Shown: positions 1-11,317, counted from the first letter of the stretch. The stretch is DNA of 64,000 nt from Apostichopus japonicus (GCF_037975245.1 NC_092569.1:10091001-10155000), one strand, 5' to 3'. Notes: a model not told the origin generated them from the letters alone. Numbers and translations: made by a program.

Positions 1-2016
1 ACATGAACGACAAGGAAGTAATCCACACGACCTATAAAACATTCATTTAATGTTAATTACAGTCCACGTTAAGAAAACAAAAAAACACGTTTGTGCGCTT
101 GTTCTGTCGTTTGTAAATAATGCGTGCCGGCGCCTGCGTGAGATACCGTACTCGATACTGTCAAAGATTTTGCACACAGCGTCGAATCGACTCAAATATA
201 CTTCCAAGCCTCATACGCGAAATGTGAATCCAGGCCACACGCGTGTTGGCACACGCACACGCACATGCACACGCTTGAGACTATGATACGCGTTCGTAAA
301 TTCATTCATAAAGTAGTTTGGTATAGCGAAAAATTAGCGACTCCTATATTCTTCTTATACACACACAACGAGACGTGACAATATGATTTCTTGCAACTCT
401 ATATACTTAATGATGAAGCCCAACATTTGAATAGTGGCGAGGGCGCTAGATTGATGACTCCTCTGGATTCCTATACTTGTACTTCATACACACAAACACT
501 TGGAGCCGGTACACGCGCGTCTGTATGCCTACGTTATTGATAGTGTGGCTTATAGAACAGCGCGTTCGTATACACTGTATGAGGGCGCCAGCTTACGCGT
601 ATACCAGAGACGTATCTAAATATACGGCTGTGCGTATATGCGAGTGTATCTCAGAAGCTTGTCGCTTGCAGCAATTTGCAGCTCACCCAAAAGAATCAAC
701 CTACACTGCTACTTTACGTAGAGCTTCATCGTTAGACAATTGATTACTTAGTTAGACAATTAATTTGCCAATTTATTGCCAATAATTACCGTTAGTTAAT
801 TATTTTTCCAGATTGAAAGAAATTCTTATAATAAAAATAATAAAAAAGTCAATAGAAATGTGAGTCACTGCTAAGGGTATATGTATGCGGTATGGAAAGC
901 GAAAAGGAATCTTTAACATGTTTTTATATATTTAAACAAATCCTCTTCCAAGAAGCAATAAGTTACTACCCGACCTGTACTAATGGGGCGTAATTACATT
1001 TAACAGTGCCTATCTATGGAAGTATAGGTACCGCACCACAATTAGAGTAGTGTACATCCGCTTGAAAGGTTAACCGTCAGAGAAAAGGGGTAAAAGTACC
1101 TAAGGGTAATGCTGGTTTAAGCATGTTAACAGTTACTGTCCTTGCTTGTTCTGCCTTTATATGAAAGAGCATAATTTAAAGTACAGATGGTGTGAAAATA
1201 GGGAGGATCGAAGGTGGTATCAACCATTTTAGAAAATCTTTGGTTAAATGTTGATATTACTCCGAGCGAGCAGATGGAAGTGTGGGGGTTCAGTATGTTA
1301 AACTTGCTCCTCTTCTAGCTCAAAATCTAAACGGTCATGATATGGAAGGTTTCAAGTGCCATGGCTGATAGACCAAGATCTAAGCTAACAAGTGGTGGGT
1401 AGGATATACCAGTTGAAAACTTTTGTCTATGCTTTGGCAGGTCTTGAAAGTGACGAGTTTAGTGTGTAAGTCAATTGAACAATTAATTGTGGTGTGAGAC
1501 CTATACTGTACGGTTAACGACGTGCCAAGAAGTCAACGTGCCAAGAAGTTGAAATGTGGCTTTTAACTGCACAAATACACAACTCGTTAGATGTAACCGA
1601 AGTTTTCATTGATTAGTATTAGATTACCGCTAGGCGAGACTTATGGAACGCCAAAACGTTTAGCTAGAGATAACTTCTATCCAGATTTACCGACCACATT
1701 ACTTCTATGAGTTAGTGTGTAATTCAATGGGGCTATTAATAGGCGTATGCTACCGTAAGCAAACGTGTATGCTGTGGTACACAGTGACCGCCGTAAGCAA
1801 TCTATAATACTCTGACTGTACATATTCGAATAGTATACAGCCAGGGTCCATGCAGATGAAGCCTTTTGAAGAGACGGAAAGTAAATCTCATTGTTCATTT
1901 GTTTGTTTTGCCCATATGGGAAAGAACATACATCATTTTCTTTCTTTTCATTGGAGCGCAATTGGTTGTCAATATGAATATACTAGAACCATAAATCTAT
2001 TCAATTAACATATGAA
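1..2016. other. No gene recognised; AC-rich patch near the left edge
   Basis: I see no exon with convincing splice sites or family motifs here. About 235-272 is a degenerate CA/CG-rich simple repeat. The short open frames look random. The block at about 950-1560 is G-richer and compositionally different from its flanks, but I could not assign it. Confidence 0.5.
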
Positions 2017-2257
2017 ATGGAATACGGTGGTAAATGTTCTTTTCTAGATATAGATATTTTCAGAATGGTTGGTTCCAGCGGTACTGACACCATCGCCACT
2101 TCCGTCTTCCGTAAGAAAACTTTTACAGGGTTGTTTATGAATTGGAAATCCTGGTGCCCCAAAAAGTATAACATTGCGGTTATTAAGGCTTTGCATGAAC
2201 GCGCACGTAGATTGTGTTCGTCAGATTCCTTGTTCGTTCATGAATTGCAGGATTTTC
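2017..2257 (+). mobile_element. Penelope-like element, truncated reverse transcriptase fragment
   Basis: The open frame keeps the order of motifs found just after the catalytic part of Penelope-like reverse transcriptases: FLDIDI, then TSVFRKKTFTGLFMNW, a WCPKKY-type segment, and a helix with ALHERARRLCSS. Only about 75 residues survive. The catalytic palm and the GIY-YIG endonuclease are not visible, and the frame runs on its 3' side into a hAT-related repeat, so this is a dead fragment. The first ATG is only where the frame happens to open. Family assignment comes from motif memory and was not searched. Confidence 0.65.
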
Positions 2258-2261
2258 TAAT

Positions 2262-2850
2262 CCGGGGGGCGCGATTTACTATCTAAGCGGAGCGCCACCA
2301 TCGGTTGGCGCGCAGCGTACAAGAAATTTTCTGGTTTTGATACCACCCAGATCACCGGAAATGGCACTTCTCGGGCTTGAAAATGACCAACCAGATGTAC
2401 ACTTTTTGCCTGAGAACCAAGTATTTCCCAATAGTTTTTTTTCTTCATCCATAACCTTTTTGAAGATTGTCACCAGTCACAAATCATGTTCGACCTTACC
2501 GCATGACCTATGGATCATTGCTTTTGTAGGTAATTCTACGTCGCGGCCCACAATATCCGTCAGCCCCACTTTTCAAGGTTTTAAGCCCATTATTTGTTCA
2601 GAATTTCAAAATTCACTTTCTCGTGAATAAACTCACTTGAAAACATACCCATAATGTCGCACAAAATTTCATCTATGGACAACCAATATAGAAAAACCTC
2701 CATCAACCCCTCACAGACCGGTAAAAATTGCATAGCACCCAACTCTTGAGAAGGCAAATGCTGGTCCATGCCACGAATCGCCGTCCTGGGGGAGGGGTAT
2801 AAGGGTAGGGGGTGTCCCCTCCCCTTTTGTTTTTTTTTTAAATCCTGGTG
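2262..2850. mobile_element. hAT-related repeat remnant (core A plus C/G-rich core B)
   Basis: Two cores shared with better-defined hAT-like copies in this window occur here. Core A (about 2280-2400) starts with ctatctaagcggagcgcc and goes on to ttggcgcgcagcgtac. Core B (about 2785-2832) contains cctgggggaggggtataagg and a run of CCCCTCCCC. I could not define both termini or a target-site duplication, so the limits are approximate. Confidence 0.5.
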
Positions 2851-3050
2851 ATGCCTACATGTAAAATGGTGGCACTTAGAAAGGCTTTTGTCACCCAAAA
2901 TTTTCTGAATATGCATTTTTGTGTGTAACATCAATAAATTGAATAGTAGGTGATAATGCATTCTTTCCCGTGACATGAAAATGTTCGCTGCTCGCCCCAA
3001 TGAAAATAAATATAGGCTAATTTGTGGTTCAAATGATGCTGTAAAGGAGG

Positions 3051-3566
3051 TTTTATACTCTATTATGCTAAATGCTGAAGAAATGATGGTTTCTAAGTCA
3101 AAATTTAATGCAATTTTTTTATGTATACTTGACAATTACAATGTGGGTTTTTCGGAAGCTTGCGCGGGTCACCGGGTTTGGGTGTTAAAATGCGGGTTCA
3201 ACCCGCGAATTGCGGGTTAGTTGGCAGCTCTGAAATTGCACGAGTGGAGGGAAGTGTGATGAAGAATGATGGTCAGAAATTTTCGAAAATTCAGACACAG
3301 TTAATTTATTTTATACTCTATTATGCTAAATGCTGAAGAAATGATGGTTTCTAAGTCAAAATTTAATGCAATTTTTTTATGTATACTTGACAATTACAAT
3401 GTGGGTTTTTCGGAAGCTTGCGCGGGTCACCGGGTTTGGGTGTTAAAATGCGGGTTCAACCCGCGAATTGCGGGTTAGTTGGCAGCTCTGAAATTGCACG
3501 AGTAGAGGGAAGTGTGATGAAGAATGATGGTCAGAAATTTTCGAAAATTCAGACACAGTTAATTTA
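3051..3566 (+). repeat. Two-copy tandem duplication, 258-bp unit
   Basis: Copy 1 is 3051-3308 and copy 2 is 3309-3566. They sit head to tail and read identically by eye except for one substitution (gagtgg versus gagtag). The unit contains a GC-rich palindromic motif, gggttcaacccgcgaattgc. The near-identity suggests a recent duplication, or an assembly artefact. Confidence 0.9.
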
Positions 3567-4080
3567 TTTGTGTACAAATATTAAAATCTCTTATAACGGC
3601 TATTATAAAACTTGGTTGAAGGAAATGATAAAATAGCAGATATTTCCGAAACCGAACACTACACACATAGGCGTAGGAGGCGGGGGGCTGCAGTCCCCAA
3701 TTCTCCATGATTAATGTAAAAGATAGTTTTGACATAATTGGACCTCCATGCTTTTTCTTTATCTACATAAGACATTTCGTTGTTAACATTAGCATCCCGC
3801 GGTATACTGCGCAATTTTGACGGACCGTACGGTATACGATGGCATGCGATGTAGGCCTAATAACCGAGGCTTGCTTATATGATATTGACATTAACATGTT
3901 GGACGCGCGCGGAGCGCGCGAAAGCTTTTGGTTATTTTATTCGGGCAAGTCGGACAGTTTTGAGGCTGTTCATCCTGGAACGCCATTTTCATGCTCACTG
4001 ATATGATGTGATATCTGCTGTTTGCTTTATAGGCGCGTAGCGAGAAATTTGCCAAGGGAGAGGCGATGCCTGTAGGCAAA
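3567..4080. other. No gene recognised
   Basis: AT-rich sequence without a convincing exon, ending at the hAT-related repeats that start near 4081. Confidence 0.5.
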
Positions 4081-4247
4081 GTATCTAAGCGTTGCGGCAC
4101 CATAAGTTGGCGCGAAGCGTACAAGAAAAGTTTGGCCGAAAATCCCTCCCAGATCGCTGGAAATGGCACTACCCAGGACCATTTGTTGGCGCGAAGCGTA
4201 CAAGCAAATTTTGGCCGAAAATGCCTCCCAGATCGCTGACACTTCCC
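4081..4247. mobile_element. Two adjacent partial copies of hAT core A
   Basis: About 4081-4175 and 4184-4247 both contain gttggcgcgaagcgtacaag, followed by ttttggccgaaaatgcctcc-like sequence and cagatcgctg. They are diverged copies of the core found near 2280, 5590, 6945, 36705, 41900 and 42330. No termini remain visible. Confidence 0.6.
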
Positions 4248-4254
4248 AGGTAAG

Positions 4255-4372
<118 letters not shown>

Positions 4373-5069
4373 ACTTGTTCCATTAACACGTTCTATAAAA
4401 ACTATACCATCTCCAACTGAAAACTATTCGTTTGCCATTTAATGGTTTCCACAGTGAGTCTCGAAACTGATCTGCATTACAATCAGAATGTATATATCAC
4501 TATGGTGTAAATGTGTATACATGTATTTTCAACATGTCCAGCAACATAATTACGAAACTGTTGTATGTGTATAATCCTTAAGAAGAAAAAAAGGTAAGAT
4601 TGTTCTTGTAACATTTTCCAGATACAACTGATATACCATACAATTGATATCCTGCCTTTTTCCCGGCTCAGTCAAGTTCAAAAATATAAGAAAACTTACT
4701 AGTGACGTAGGATCGACCAAAGATGGTTCAATGTAATAAACGAATATTACCCATATCAACATCATACATGTTGAACACTAAAGAAGTTACGACAAACACA
4801 TACCACTGTCACGCTGTTAACCTGTTCAATCAGCTCTCTACCTCGACTGTCTAACACATTCTACATGACTATGTGCCATCACTTTCATATATTCTGTAGC
4901 AACTGTAGATACAGCATTTCAAGTCCTACACAGTACTTTGTAGCAAAACGGAATTTTTAATATGGGAATCATAGTATCAGCACAGTACTGTATTGTGACA
5001 CGACCACCATCTATCGCTGCGTGAATTTTCATTTTGTGGCCTAATCTGATATACAAGAACATTGGGTAT
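4373..5069. other. No gene recognised
   Basis: AT-rich unique-looking sequence. Open frames are short and lack splice or family support. Confidence 0.5.
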
Positions 5070-5200
5070 CAGTGGCGGATCCAGGATTTCGCCGAAGGGG
5101 GGGGGGGGGCCCAGATGGGAAATGCCTAATCGTCGTCCTGGGGGAGGGGTCTAAGGGGAGTGGGTGCCCCCCTCCCCTTTGGGAAAATTTCACAAAATAT
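5070..5200. mobile_element. hAT-like 5' end fragment
   Basis: The segment starts with cagtggcggatccaggattt, typical of hAT terminal inverted repeats in this window. It continues through a G-run and core B (cctgggggaggggtctaagg, then CCCCCTCCCC). The opposite terminus was not found, so it is probably truncated. Confidence 0.5.
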
Positions 5201-5997
5201 GGAGGTCCTCGGTACAATCTGGTGCTACTTTTCGTGAAAGTTTGGAGTAAAATTTATTTCCAATAAATCATGTATTCATGGTTTGCCGGGCATATATTAA
5301 TTTGGCAATTTCGAGCAATGAGCTGGGATTTACGTCTTTGGGGAGTAGGTGGTGATGCAAATTACTTTTTACCAGGCTACTCCAGGCCATTTCATCTTGG
5401 ATGCCCCCTTCCAGATGGAGACTATTGATGCAGTCAGAGTGCCCCTCTCACCTTCACTTTATCAGAATGATGGTGTACTCTTTTTGCAAATTTATTTTAC
5501 AAAAAATTTCACGCACAGTGGCGTAGCTAGGATTTTTTGAGTGGGGGGCCATGGGGGGCTGTTCTTTCTTGTGGGGGGGGGCGGAGTTTACTATCTAAGC
5601 GGAGCGCCACCTTGGTTGGCGCGGAGCGTACAGAGAAAATTTGAGATTTCAGCACCCCCAGATCGCAGGAGATGGCACCTGTGAGGCAAAATAGCAACCA
5701 AAAAGATGTGCAACTTTGGTGACAGAAATGCAAAAAAAGTTTTTTCTCTTTCATGCTGACTGGCCTTGCCAACTCAGCCAGACTTTTAACTTGAGGGAAG
5801 TTGGCATCATTTGTCGTTTCAAGCTGTCAAGGCCTTTCTCCCAACTCAAACCCCTGTGGGCTACCGGTAGATTTGCAGGCCATTAGGCCATTTATTGGGT
5901 TTCTTGAGGCAGCTGTCATCAGAATCTGGCTTTTTGTGCCAATCGATGACCGATAACATGTATTGGTATGTAAATTTCTTCTTCATATATCTAGCAA

Positions 5998-6226
5998 CAC
6001 TCTAAAAACAAATGAGTGGATTTCATTCCATTGGAGTGATCACTCGGCGCACTTCAAATTAAGAGTAAAATTTAACTCTATTGGAGTTAACCCTCACTCC
6101 TAATATGAGTGAATATAACTCTATTAGGAGTTAAGATTTACTCAAATGGAGTGGAAATTCACTCTTATACCGGAATGTGCTCAGTGATCACTCCCATGGA
6201 GTGAAATTCACCTATGTTTTTATCAG
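5998..6226. mobile_element. Candidate CACTA/EnSpm-type MITE with gagtg/cactc motifs
   Basis: The left side begins CACTCTAAAAAC, close to the right terminus of the large CACTA element here (CACTCTAAAAAA in reverse complement). The inside repeats gagtg and cactc in both orientations (for example ttggagtgatcact, ctattggagttaa, ctattaggagttaa). The right terminus is degenerate and no clear target duplication is seen. Confidence 0.4.
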
Positions 6227-6262
6227 TACAGTACAGTGCATATCATCATAGACGTACGTACG

Positions 6263-6627
6263 CAGTGGCGTAGGAAGGTACTTTTGAGTGGGGGGCTGAA
6301 GACTGATGGCCGGCCTGGGGGAGGGGTCTAAGGGGAGGGGGTGTCCCCCTCCCCTTTGGAATTTTTTGCATTTCCAGGTAGCCTCAGATGCAATTTGGTG
6401 CAATATAGCACACTTCAACCCACCCACTCCATTTTGTAAACTTAATTTTGTATTTTCACCAGGCCTAGATGCAATTTGGTGCTCCAAATGAGATTTTTTT
6501 TCTCATTTGGAAATGAAAAAGGGGTTTTCTGACCTGCGAAGCGGGGGCGCGGAATGATACTTCCGCCCCTCCACATTTTTCACTGGGGGGGCTGGCGCCC
6601 CCCAGCCCCCCGGTTCCTACGCCCTTG
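6263..6627 (+). mobile_element. hAT MITE, copy 1 (365 bp, perfect TSD)
   Basis: The termini are CAGTGGCGTAGGAAGG and the inverse of CAAGGGCGTAGGAACC. Both flanks carry the 8-mer TACGTACG (6255-6262 and 6628-6635), as expected of hAT transposition. The flank is itself a tacg repeat, so this TSD is less independent than those of the other copies. It shares its full sequence with 25891-26264 (inverted) and 57219-57584. No coding capacity. Confidence 0.9.
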
Positions 6628-6879
6628 TACGTACGTACGTACTACGTACGTTCGTATATCAGACACACTCGATACCCACGATACGATACGGTCCTGGAGA
6701 AACTATTTCCACTCATCATTTTTTAAGGCGATACAGTAGTGAGTATTGAACAGGCACAGCCGCATGTTTGCAGGAAATTCAGAATTCCCAATATTTTATA
6801 TCTCTACCAGTAGTGAAAATCATGTTTCGACAGTTTCGTGGACATAAAAAGTTGTTTTGTGGAATATTCAATGACATAT

Positions 6880-7150
6880 CAGGGGCGGATGCAGGATTTG
6901 TGACAGGGGGGGGGGTCTGGTCCAGCCGCGCCTGAACGTAAGAATATCTAAGCGGAGCGCCATCATTGGTTGGCGCGGAGCGTACAAGAAAATTTTTGGC
7001 TTTACAAACCCCCCAGATGGCCGGAAACGGCACTTCCCGAGTATTCTAAGCAGCATGTACCTAGCCTGAAAATATGGATCTCATGTCTGCAATTTCAGGC
7101 CCCCCGTAGCTACGCCACTGATCACGCATGTGGCACTTTCCCTCGAGCGC

Positions 7151-7188
<38 letters not shown>

Positions 7189-7244
7189 GGATTTTCAAAA
7201 AGGGGGGGCCCGGGCCCCCCGGGCCCCCCCTGGATCCGCCCCTG
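6880..7244. mobile_element. Second pair of hAT-like termini, with core A and a poly-A run
   Basis: caggggcggatgcaggat at 6880 and its inverse (ggatccgcccctg) ending at 7244 look like terminal inverted repeats, enclosing core A and a run of about 33 A (7153-7185). The flanking 8-mers (tgacatat, ggtatagt) do not match. The span also overlaps the right end of the 5516-7121 element, so the nesting is unresolved. Confidence 0.35.
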
Positions 7245-8115
7245 GGTATAGTACTAGTAGTATATATGCCAAGCGGTAAAATGAGCATTCTACAATTGTA
7301 ATTTTACATTTAGTTTCTTACATTTATTCTCCTTCCTTTTACATACAAATTTCCCTATCGATCTGTCATTTTTAGTCTACCGTGGAACATAATAAACTAA
7401 CGTCACGTTACCGCGCACAAAAGTCACAATGAAGAGCTATCCAGAACCGCCGTCACGCTTCTATATCAGGACAGCAGATGCCATAACTGGCTCATTTCTA
7501 TAGCTAATAGATGGACTATCACAAGCGTGCCACCATGATGGATACATTCATGTCCGTAAATGTTCATGACAGTGTGTATACTTGAAATTATAATATTCGA
7601 GTGACCGACTAATGGCTGAAGCCTTGACGAGTAACTTATTTTTATAGCGAATCCAATATACAAGACGGTAACTTTCCGGGAGAAAGAGACGTATGGAGAG
7701 AGGAAAATTGACATCATGATACATTCACAAAAGATACCAAACAAAGCATCCTACACCAGCTCTTTCAAACATTCCACCGTCTCTAGCTCTCCACGACCGT
7801 AGCTTATGTCTCTTCATTTTAGCATGATCATTATGGCTATCGCGGTATATACGCTTACCAATTTGAGTTGAATAACGGCACAACCTTATCGAATTCACAA
7901 CTTTCTCGTAATTGTGACCATATCCTGATAGTTTTGATTAGTTGATTTTTTTTATTACAGTTGCTTATACAGAGTTTGCTTATATTGACTTTATTATTCC
8001 TTGTTTGTACTCCACTTAATCATGTACACGGACATCATAATGTCCACAAAGGTCATTTCGTTTGACTAGAGTTCGAATATATAAATTTATTGAGACGTTA
8101 AGGTATGTTGCTCCT
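7245..8115. other. 3' flank of the lectin gene; no gene recognised
   Basis: Downstream of the lectin stop codon on the minus strand. It presumably includes 3' UTR and possible polyadenylation sequence, but I could not fix a cleavage site. Confidence 0.4.
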
Positions 8116-8417
8116 TTAGCTGGTTGGTCGAAGTTTCATCTCTACGAACTTGATATTGCAATATACATAATCGGAAGAGAAGATATTTTGTCCAGATCCT
8201 CCATTGTAAACTCCGTTTAAATTTTCACCAGTACACGTATAGTAGCAACTGTTGACTTGGAAACATGAACAAAAGTAACCAAAACAATCAGAACACCAAT
8301 CATCCATGTGCCACCATCCACTCTTGTTCTTTTCAGCGCAGTTAAAGGAGCTACAACCGTCGTTATCGTTGTCATGGGTGCTGAAAGAGCTGCCTTTGCT
8401 GCGGGAGAGTTCCGTCC
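8116..8417 (-). CDS. Fibrinogen domain, last exon with stop
   Basis: The exon follows a clean acceptor (ttcatttcccag) and enters in phase 1. Its first residues, GTELSRSKGSSFST, lead into HDNDNDG, the Asp/Asn-rich calcium site of fibrinogen domains. Then come NCAEKNKSGWW and, later, NLNGVYNGG, IFSSDYVYCNIKFVEMKLRP and a stop at 8116. Between GWWH and NSC lie about 18 extra residues containing WCSDC and FCSC. In ficolins this spot is only a few residues long and borders the ligand pocket. The remaining motifs match the family well. Confidence 0.88.
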
Positions 8418-8869
8418 CTGGGAAATGAAGGAATAAATCTCATAGATAACACTATTTGTTGCCATGATAATACCGGATATGAGCTTCAATAGAAATATGA
8501 AAAATGGCAGCAAGTCCTATGACATGAAACATATTCTTGATAGTAAGCAATGACCACCTGTCCTGTTTTAACTGTTCAATATATCATACCAAGAAAGCGA
8601 CTTTGTGCAATCACCAAAACAAAAAAGGAGAAAATCGAGGATATTCAGGGGTCAATGTTTTCTAGTTTTCCAACCAAGAACGGTGAATTTTGTAATTGCT
8701 AGCACAATCATTATATGCAGCCATTTGAATGTATTTTCCAAATGGGCTAATTTCAGGTTGTTCACATTGTAAAGTGATTATATTAAAAAAAAAAGATGTT
8801 TACAACTATCAAACCAAACTTACAACTTGGTCAATTATAGTATGAGAAGTGTGGACATTTCGAACGAAC

Positions 8870-9134
8870 CTGCGTTACCACTATGGTTGCCTAGTTTGTT
8901 CATCCTGTATTTGGTGGTTTTCGATTCTATGGCAAACTCGGTATATTCAGCATACTGGGATTGTCCTCCTGAAGTAAAAATATCGAAGCGAAGCTTATAG
9001 TTTTTCTGTGCTGTCAGGTAATGAATTTTGTCATTTCCAAGCCAAAAGTTTGCGCTGACATCACCAAAGCCGATCTTGTATGTATCCCAGTTTTGGTAAA
9101 AATCTGTAGTACCATCAATGCGACGTTGAAAAAC
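8870..9134 (-). CDS. Fibrinogen domain, middle exon
   Basis: It encodes VFQRRIDGTTDFYQNW, then GFGDVSANFWLGNDKIHYLT, LRFDIF and YAEYTEFAIES, the canonical central fibrinogen-domain motifs. The donor at its 3' side is GCAG|gttcgt (phase 1), which fits the next exon. The preceding exon ends in phase 0 after GGWT, so this exon should start at GTT of VFQ. The two bases before that position are CG, not AG, and no nearby in-frame AG is available. It reads as a lost splice acceptor, a sequencing difference or an unusual splice site. Confidence 0.85.
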
Positions 9135-9665
9135 CGGTAAAAAATGAAGAGAGACTTAAGCACGAATTTTACATTCAAGTTATAATCAACGAAAAGCAGT
9201 TATGCAGACCGGGTGCTTGTTTCATTCTTGTTGGATTAGCTCAGTAAAGTATACATAACATTCATAATGGCCATGTAACGGTCATGATACTAGTATAGGC
9301 CAATAAGACAAGTACGAAAGTCACTAGAATTGTTCGAGCAGAGTAACAGAGTACATAGGTTCTTGATTTTGTCAGTCTATACTAGATTCCATAAACAGCT
9401 AAGAATGAAGATCGAGTATATGCAGCCATTTTGGAATTAGAGAACACGTGTAAGGACCTACTACAACCAGGGAGTAATTACAAACTAAAAGGTAAATTCT
9501 GTTTTCAAGCCGTAACGAAATATGCGGTTATGTGGCATAGGAAGCACTAATGCTGTTTTTGTTTCCTCTGATTCTGATAAAATTTAACGGTAAAGGGTTA
9601 ATACTGTCAACGTTATATCATGAAGAGTTTTGGTTTCAGATAAAGATACATTGTAACTGACTTAC

Positions 9666-9787
9666 TGTCCAGCCCCCGCCATTATCCATTTTACAGTAAA
9701 CATGGAATGCTGAGCCAGGCCATCCAGCAGGAAGGATTTTGTAAACACCATCTTGCGTATAACCAGCATCGTAAACCTCCTTACAGT
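9666..9787 (-). CDS. Fibrinogen domain, first exon
   Basis: It encodes DCKEVYDAGYTQDGVYKI and VYCKMDNGGGWT, the start of a fibrinogen C-terminal domain with its first two cysteines. The acceptor is preceded by a pyrimidine-rich tract ending gtattcag, and the donor is GGACA|gtaagt. The phase-1 entry joins the stalk exons by a shared Gly/Asp codon. An upstream in-frame ATG exists but lies in the polypyrimidine tract of the intron and is not the start. Confidence 0.88.
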
Positions 9788-10481
9788 CTGAATACAATAC
9801 TTTAAAACAAATAGACCAAAAAAACAAACAATAAAACATTTTCAGCTCTCATGAAATACTTGATACAAAAACAAAATTATTATACTTTCTATCCATTTTG
9901 AAGATATACGTTAACTTTTCTAAAACCTAGTAAACGTTTTCGAGCAATTGCAAATACTTCAACTTTATACTTTCAGTATAAATCAACACACTATCTACCA
10001 ACATATAATTCAATTACAACTGGGTATACTCACATCGAACCAACAAGTGCAATTCAAATCAATTTTTTCCGGCATGATAAAAAGGTAATTGAAAAGGAAG
10101 CATGCAGCTATATTGATTTCTTTCACTTGGTAAGTACTATACGAAATCATATTGTTTAAACCAGGTCGAAAACTACATATAAGAGGTAATAAAACCAATG
10201 TCCAGACATGGTTAGAGAACAGTAGCTCGTCATCTAGTAACGATGTATTCTAACTTCTAACAAAGACGAATTTCATATTTGTCAATAGGCATTCACTAGG
10301 TACATTGATCAATATATTTGGCAATATATACAACAGTTTGCTGTAAGATTCATTATAAGTTTATGTTGTTTTGTCAGGATTTTTTTTATCGAGCCCAATG
10401 AAAGGAAAGGCCTAAGCAACATGAAAGAGATCCGTTCCTTCTGATAGAAAAGGTAAACAAAACTATCACTTACAAACTTAC

Positions 10482-10541
10482 CAGGTGGAGTAGTAGTGGG
10501 TGATTCCGTAGTACTTGGCTTTATTGTGTGTTGTGCCGTTC
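10482..10541 (-). CDS. 60-nt mucin-like stalk exon (copy 4, nearest the lectin domain)
   Basis: A phase 1-1 exon bounded by atag| and |gtaag. It encodes TAQHTIKPSTTESPTTTPP with its edge codons. It is the most diverged of the four intact copies, and proline replaces serine near the end. Likely O-glycosylated spacer between the N-terminal part and the fibrinogen domain. Confidence 0.75.
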
Positions 10542-10884
10542 CTATGAAAATACAAGGATAAAGCCCATTTAATTTCATCAAACAGAACCCTTTAACAGAT
10601 ACTACATAGGCAGTAATATATCCGTTACATTTATCAATCTTAAGCGTAAGTGGAAATCATAGTTCTGTTATGCATTAAGTCTTGTTGCAAAGTTTGTAAA
10701 ATATTATAAACATATTTCATAGCTTATTTCTAAAGTGCAATATTTTATGAAACCTTTTTGAGATGAAAAAAAAATGAGCTTAAAGCTACAACAACACATA
10801 CTGAAATAGGAGACTGACTTATGACATTACAAATAATATTACCATCGGAGTAAAATAAGGGAAAAATATTAAAATTAATCATAC

Positions 10885-10944
10885 CAGGTGACGTAGTAGT
10901 TGATAATTCAGTTGTACTTGGCTTTATAGTTTCTTCTGTCGTTC
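10885..10944 (-). CDS. 60-nt mucin-like stalk exon (copy 3)
   Basis: Bounded by ttccag| and |gtatga; phase 1-1. It encodes TTEETIKPSTTELSTTTSP. The surrounding intron sequence is also repeated around copies 1 and 2, so whole exon-intron units of roughly 350 bp were duplicated. Confidence 0.78.
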
Positions 10945-11043
10945 CTGGAAGAAACAAACAATACATCAACTTACTTTTGTACACAAACCAAGTACCTGTA
11001 ATTGCAGCATTTTATAATGAAAGGCATTTTTCTATTTATCTTC

Positions 11044-11080
11044 CCAAGTAACGCAGTAGTTGGTAACTGAGTTGTTATTA
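11044..11080 (-). pseudogene. Decayed stalk exon remnant
   Basis: This matches the 3' half of the 60-nt stalk exons (AACTCAGTTACCAACTACTG), but the expected donor has become TTGGGAAG and the 5' half is missing. It sits at the repeat spacing between copies 2 and 3, so it is a dead duplicate. Confidence 0.65.
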
Positions 11081-11257
11081 TTTTGCATTACGATACTTTG
11101 GCCATTAGTTGTACGTTAAGAAAGAACAGTAAGTATTTCTCTCTATTTGTCATGATATAAAGTTTACTCGAATAAAGAGGAATAAGGTGAAATACACGCT
11201 CCAATATGAAAGCAAAAGACATCACCATAATGAAAGACATTTTTCTATTTATCTTAC

Positions 11258-11317
11258 CAGGTGACGTAGTTGTTAATAACTGAGTTGTAATTGGCTTTAT
11301 TGTTTCTTCTGTCGTTC
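11258..11317 (-). CDS. 60-nt mucin-like stalk exon (copy 2)
   Basis: Bounded by ctcacag| and |gtaagat; phase 1-1. It encodes TTEETIKPITTQLLTTTSP. Flanking intron sequence (for example atttctctctatttgtcatg near 11135) recurs around 11505 and 11850. Confidence 0.78.

Larger units (their letters stand above)
5516..7121. mobile_element. hAT-like composite element with nested insertions
   Basis: The left end reads cagtggcgtagctaggattt and the right end is the inverted form ending tagctacgccactg. Flanking 8-mers are ttcacgca and atcacgca, a 7/8 match to a target-site duplication. Core A occurs near both ends (about 5591 and 6946). Inside lie an intact 365-bp hAT MITE (6263-6627) and a gagtg/cactc repeat (about 5998-6226). 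No transposase frame is visible, so it is non-autonomous. Confidence 0.5.

Noticed and set aside
950-1560. Possible organellar or rRNA-derived insert
   Set aside because: Composition differs from the flanks, but I could not match any conserved rRNA or protein segment.
8236-8300. Mini-intron explaining the Cys-rich insert in the lectin domain
   Set aside because: The only gt...ag candidates are 41 nt (breaks the frame) or 24 nt (too short).
9636-9839. Start codon and signal peptide just before the first fibrinogen exon
   Set aside because: The hydrophobic stretch is the translated polypyrimidine tract of the intron acceptor; the stalk exons join the exon in phase 1.
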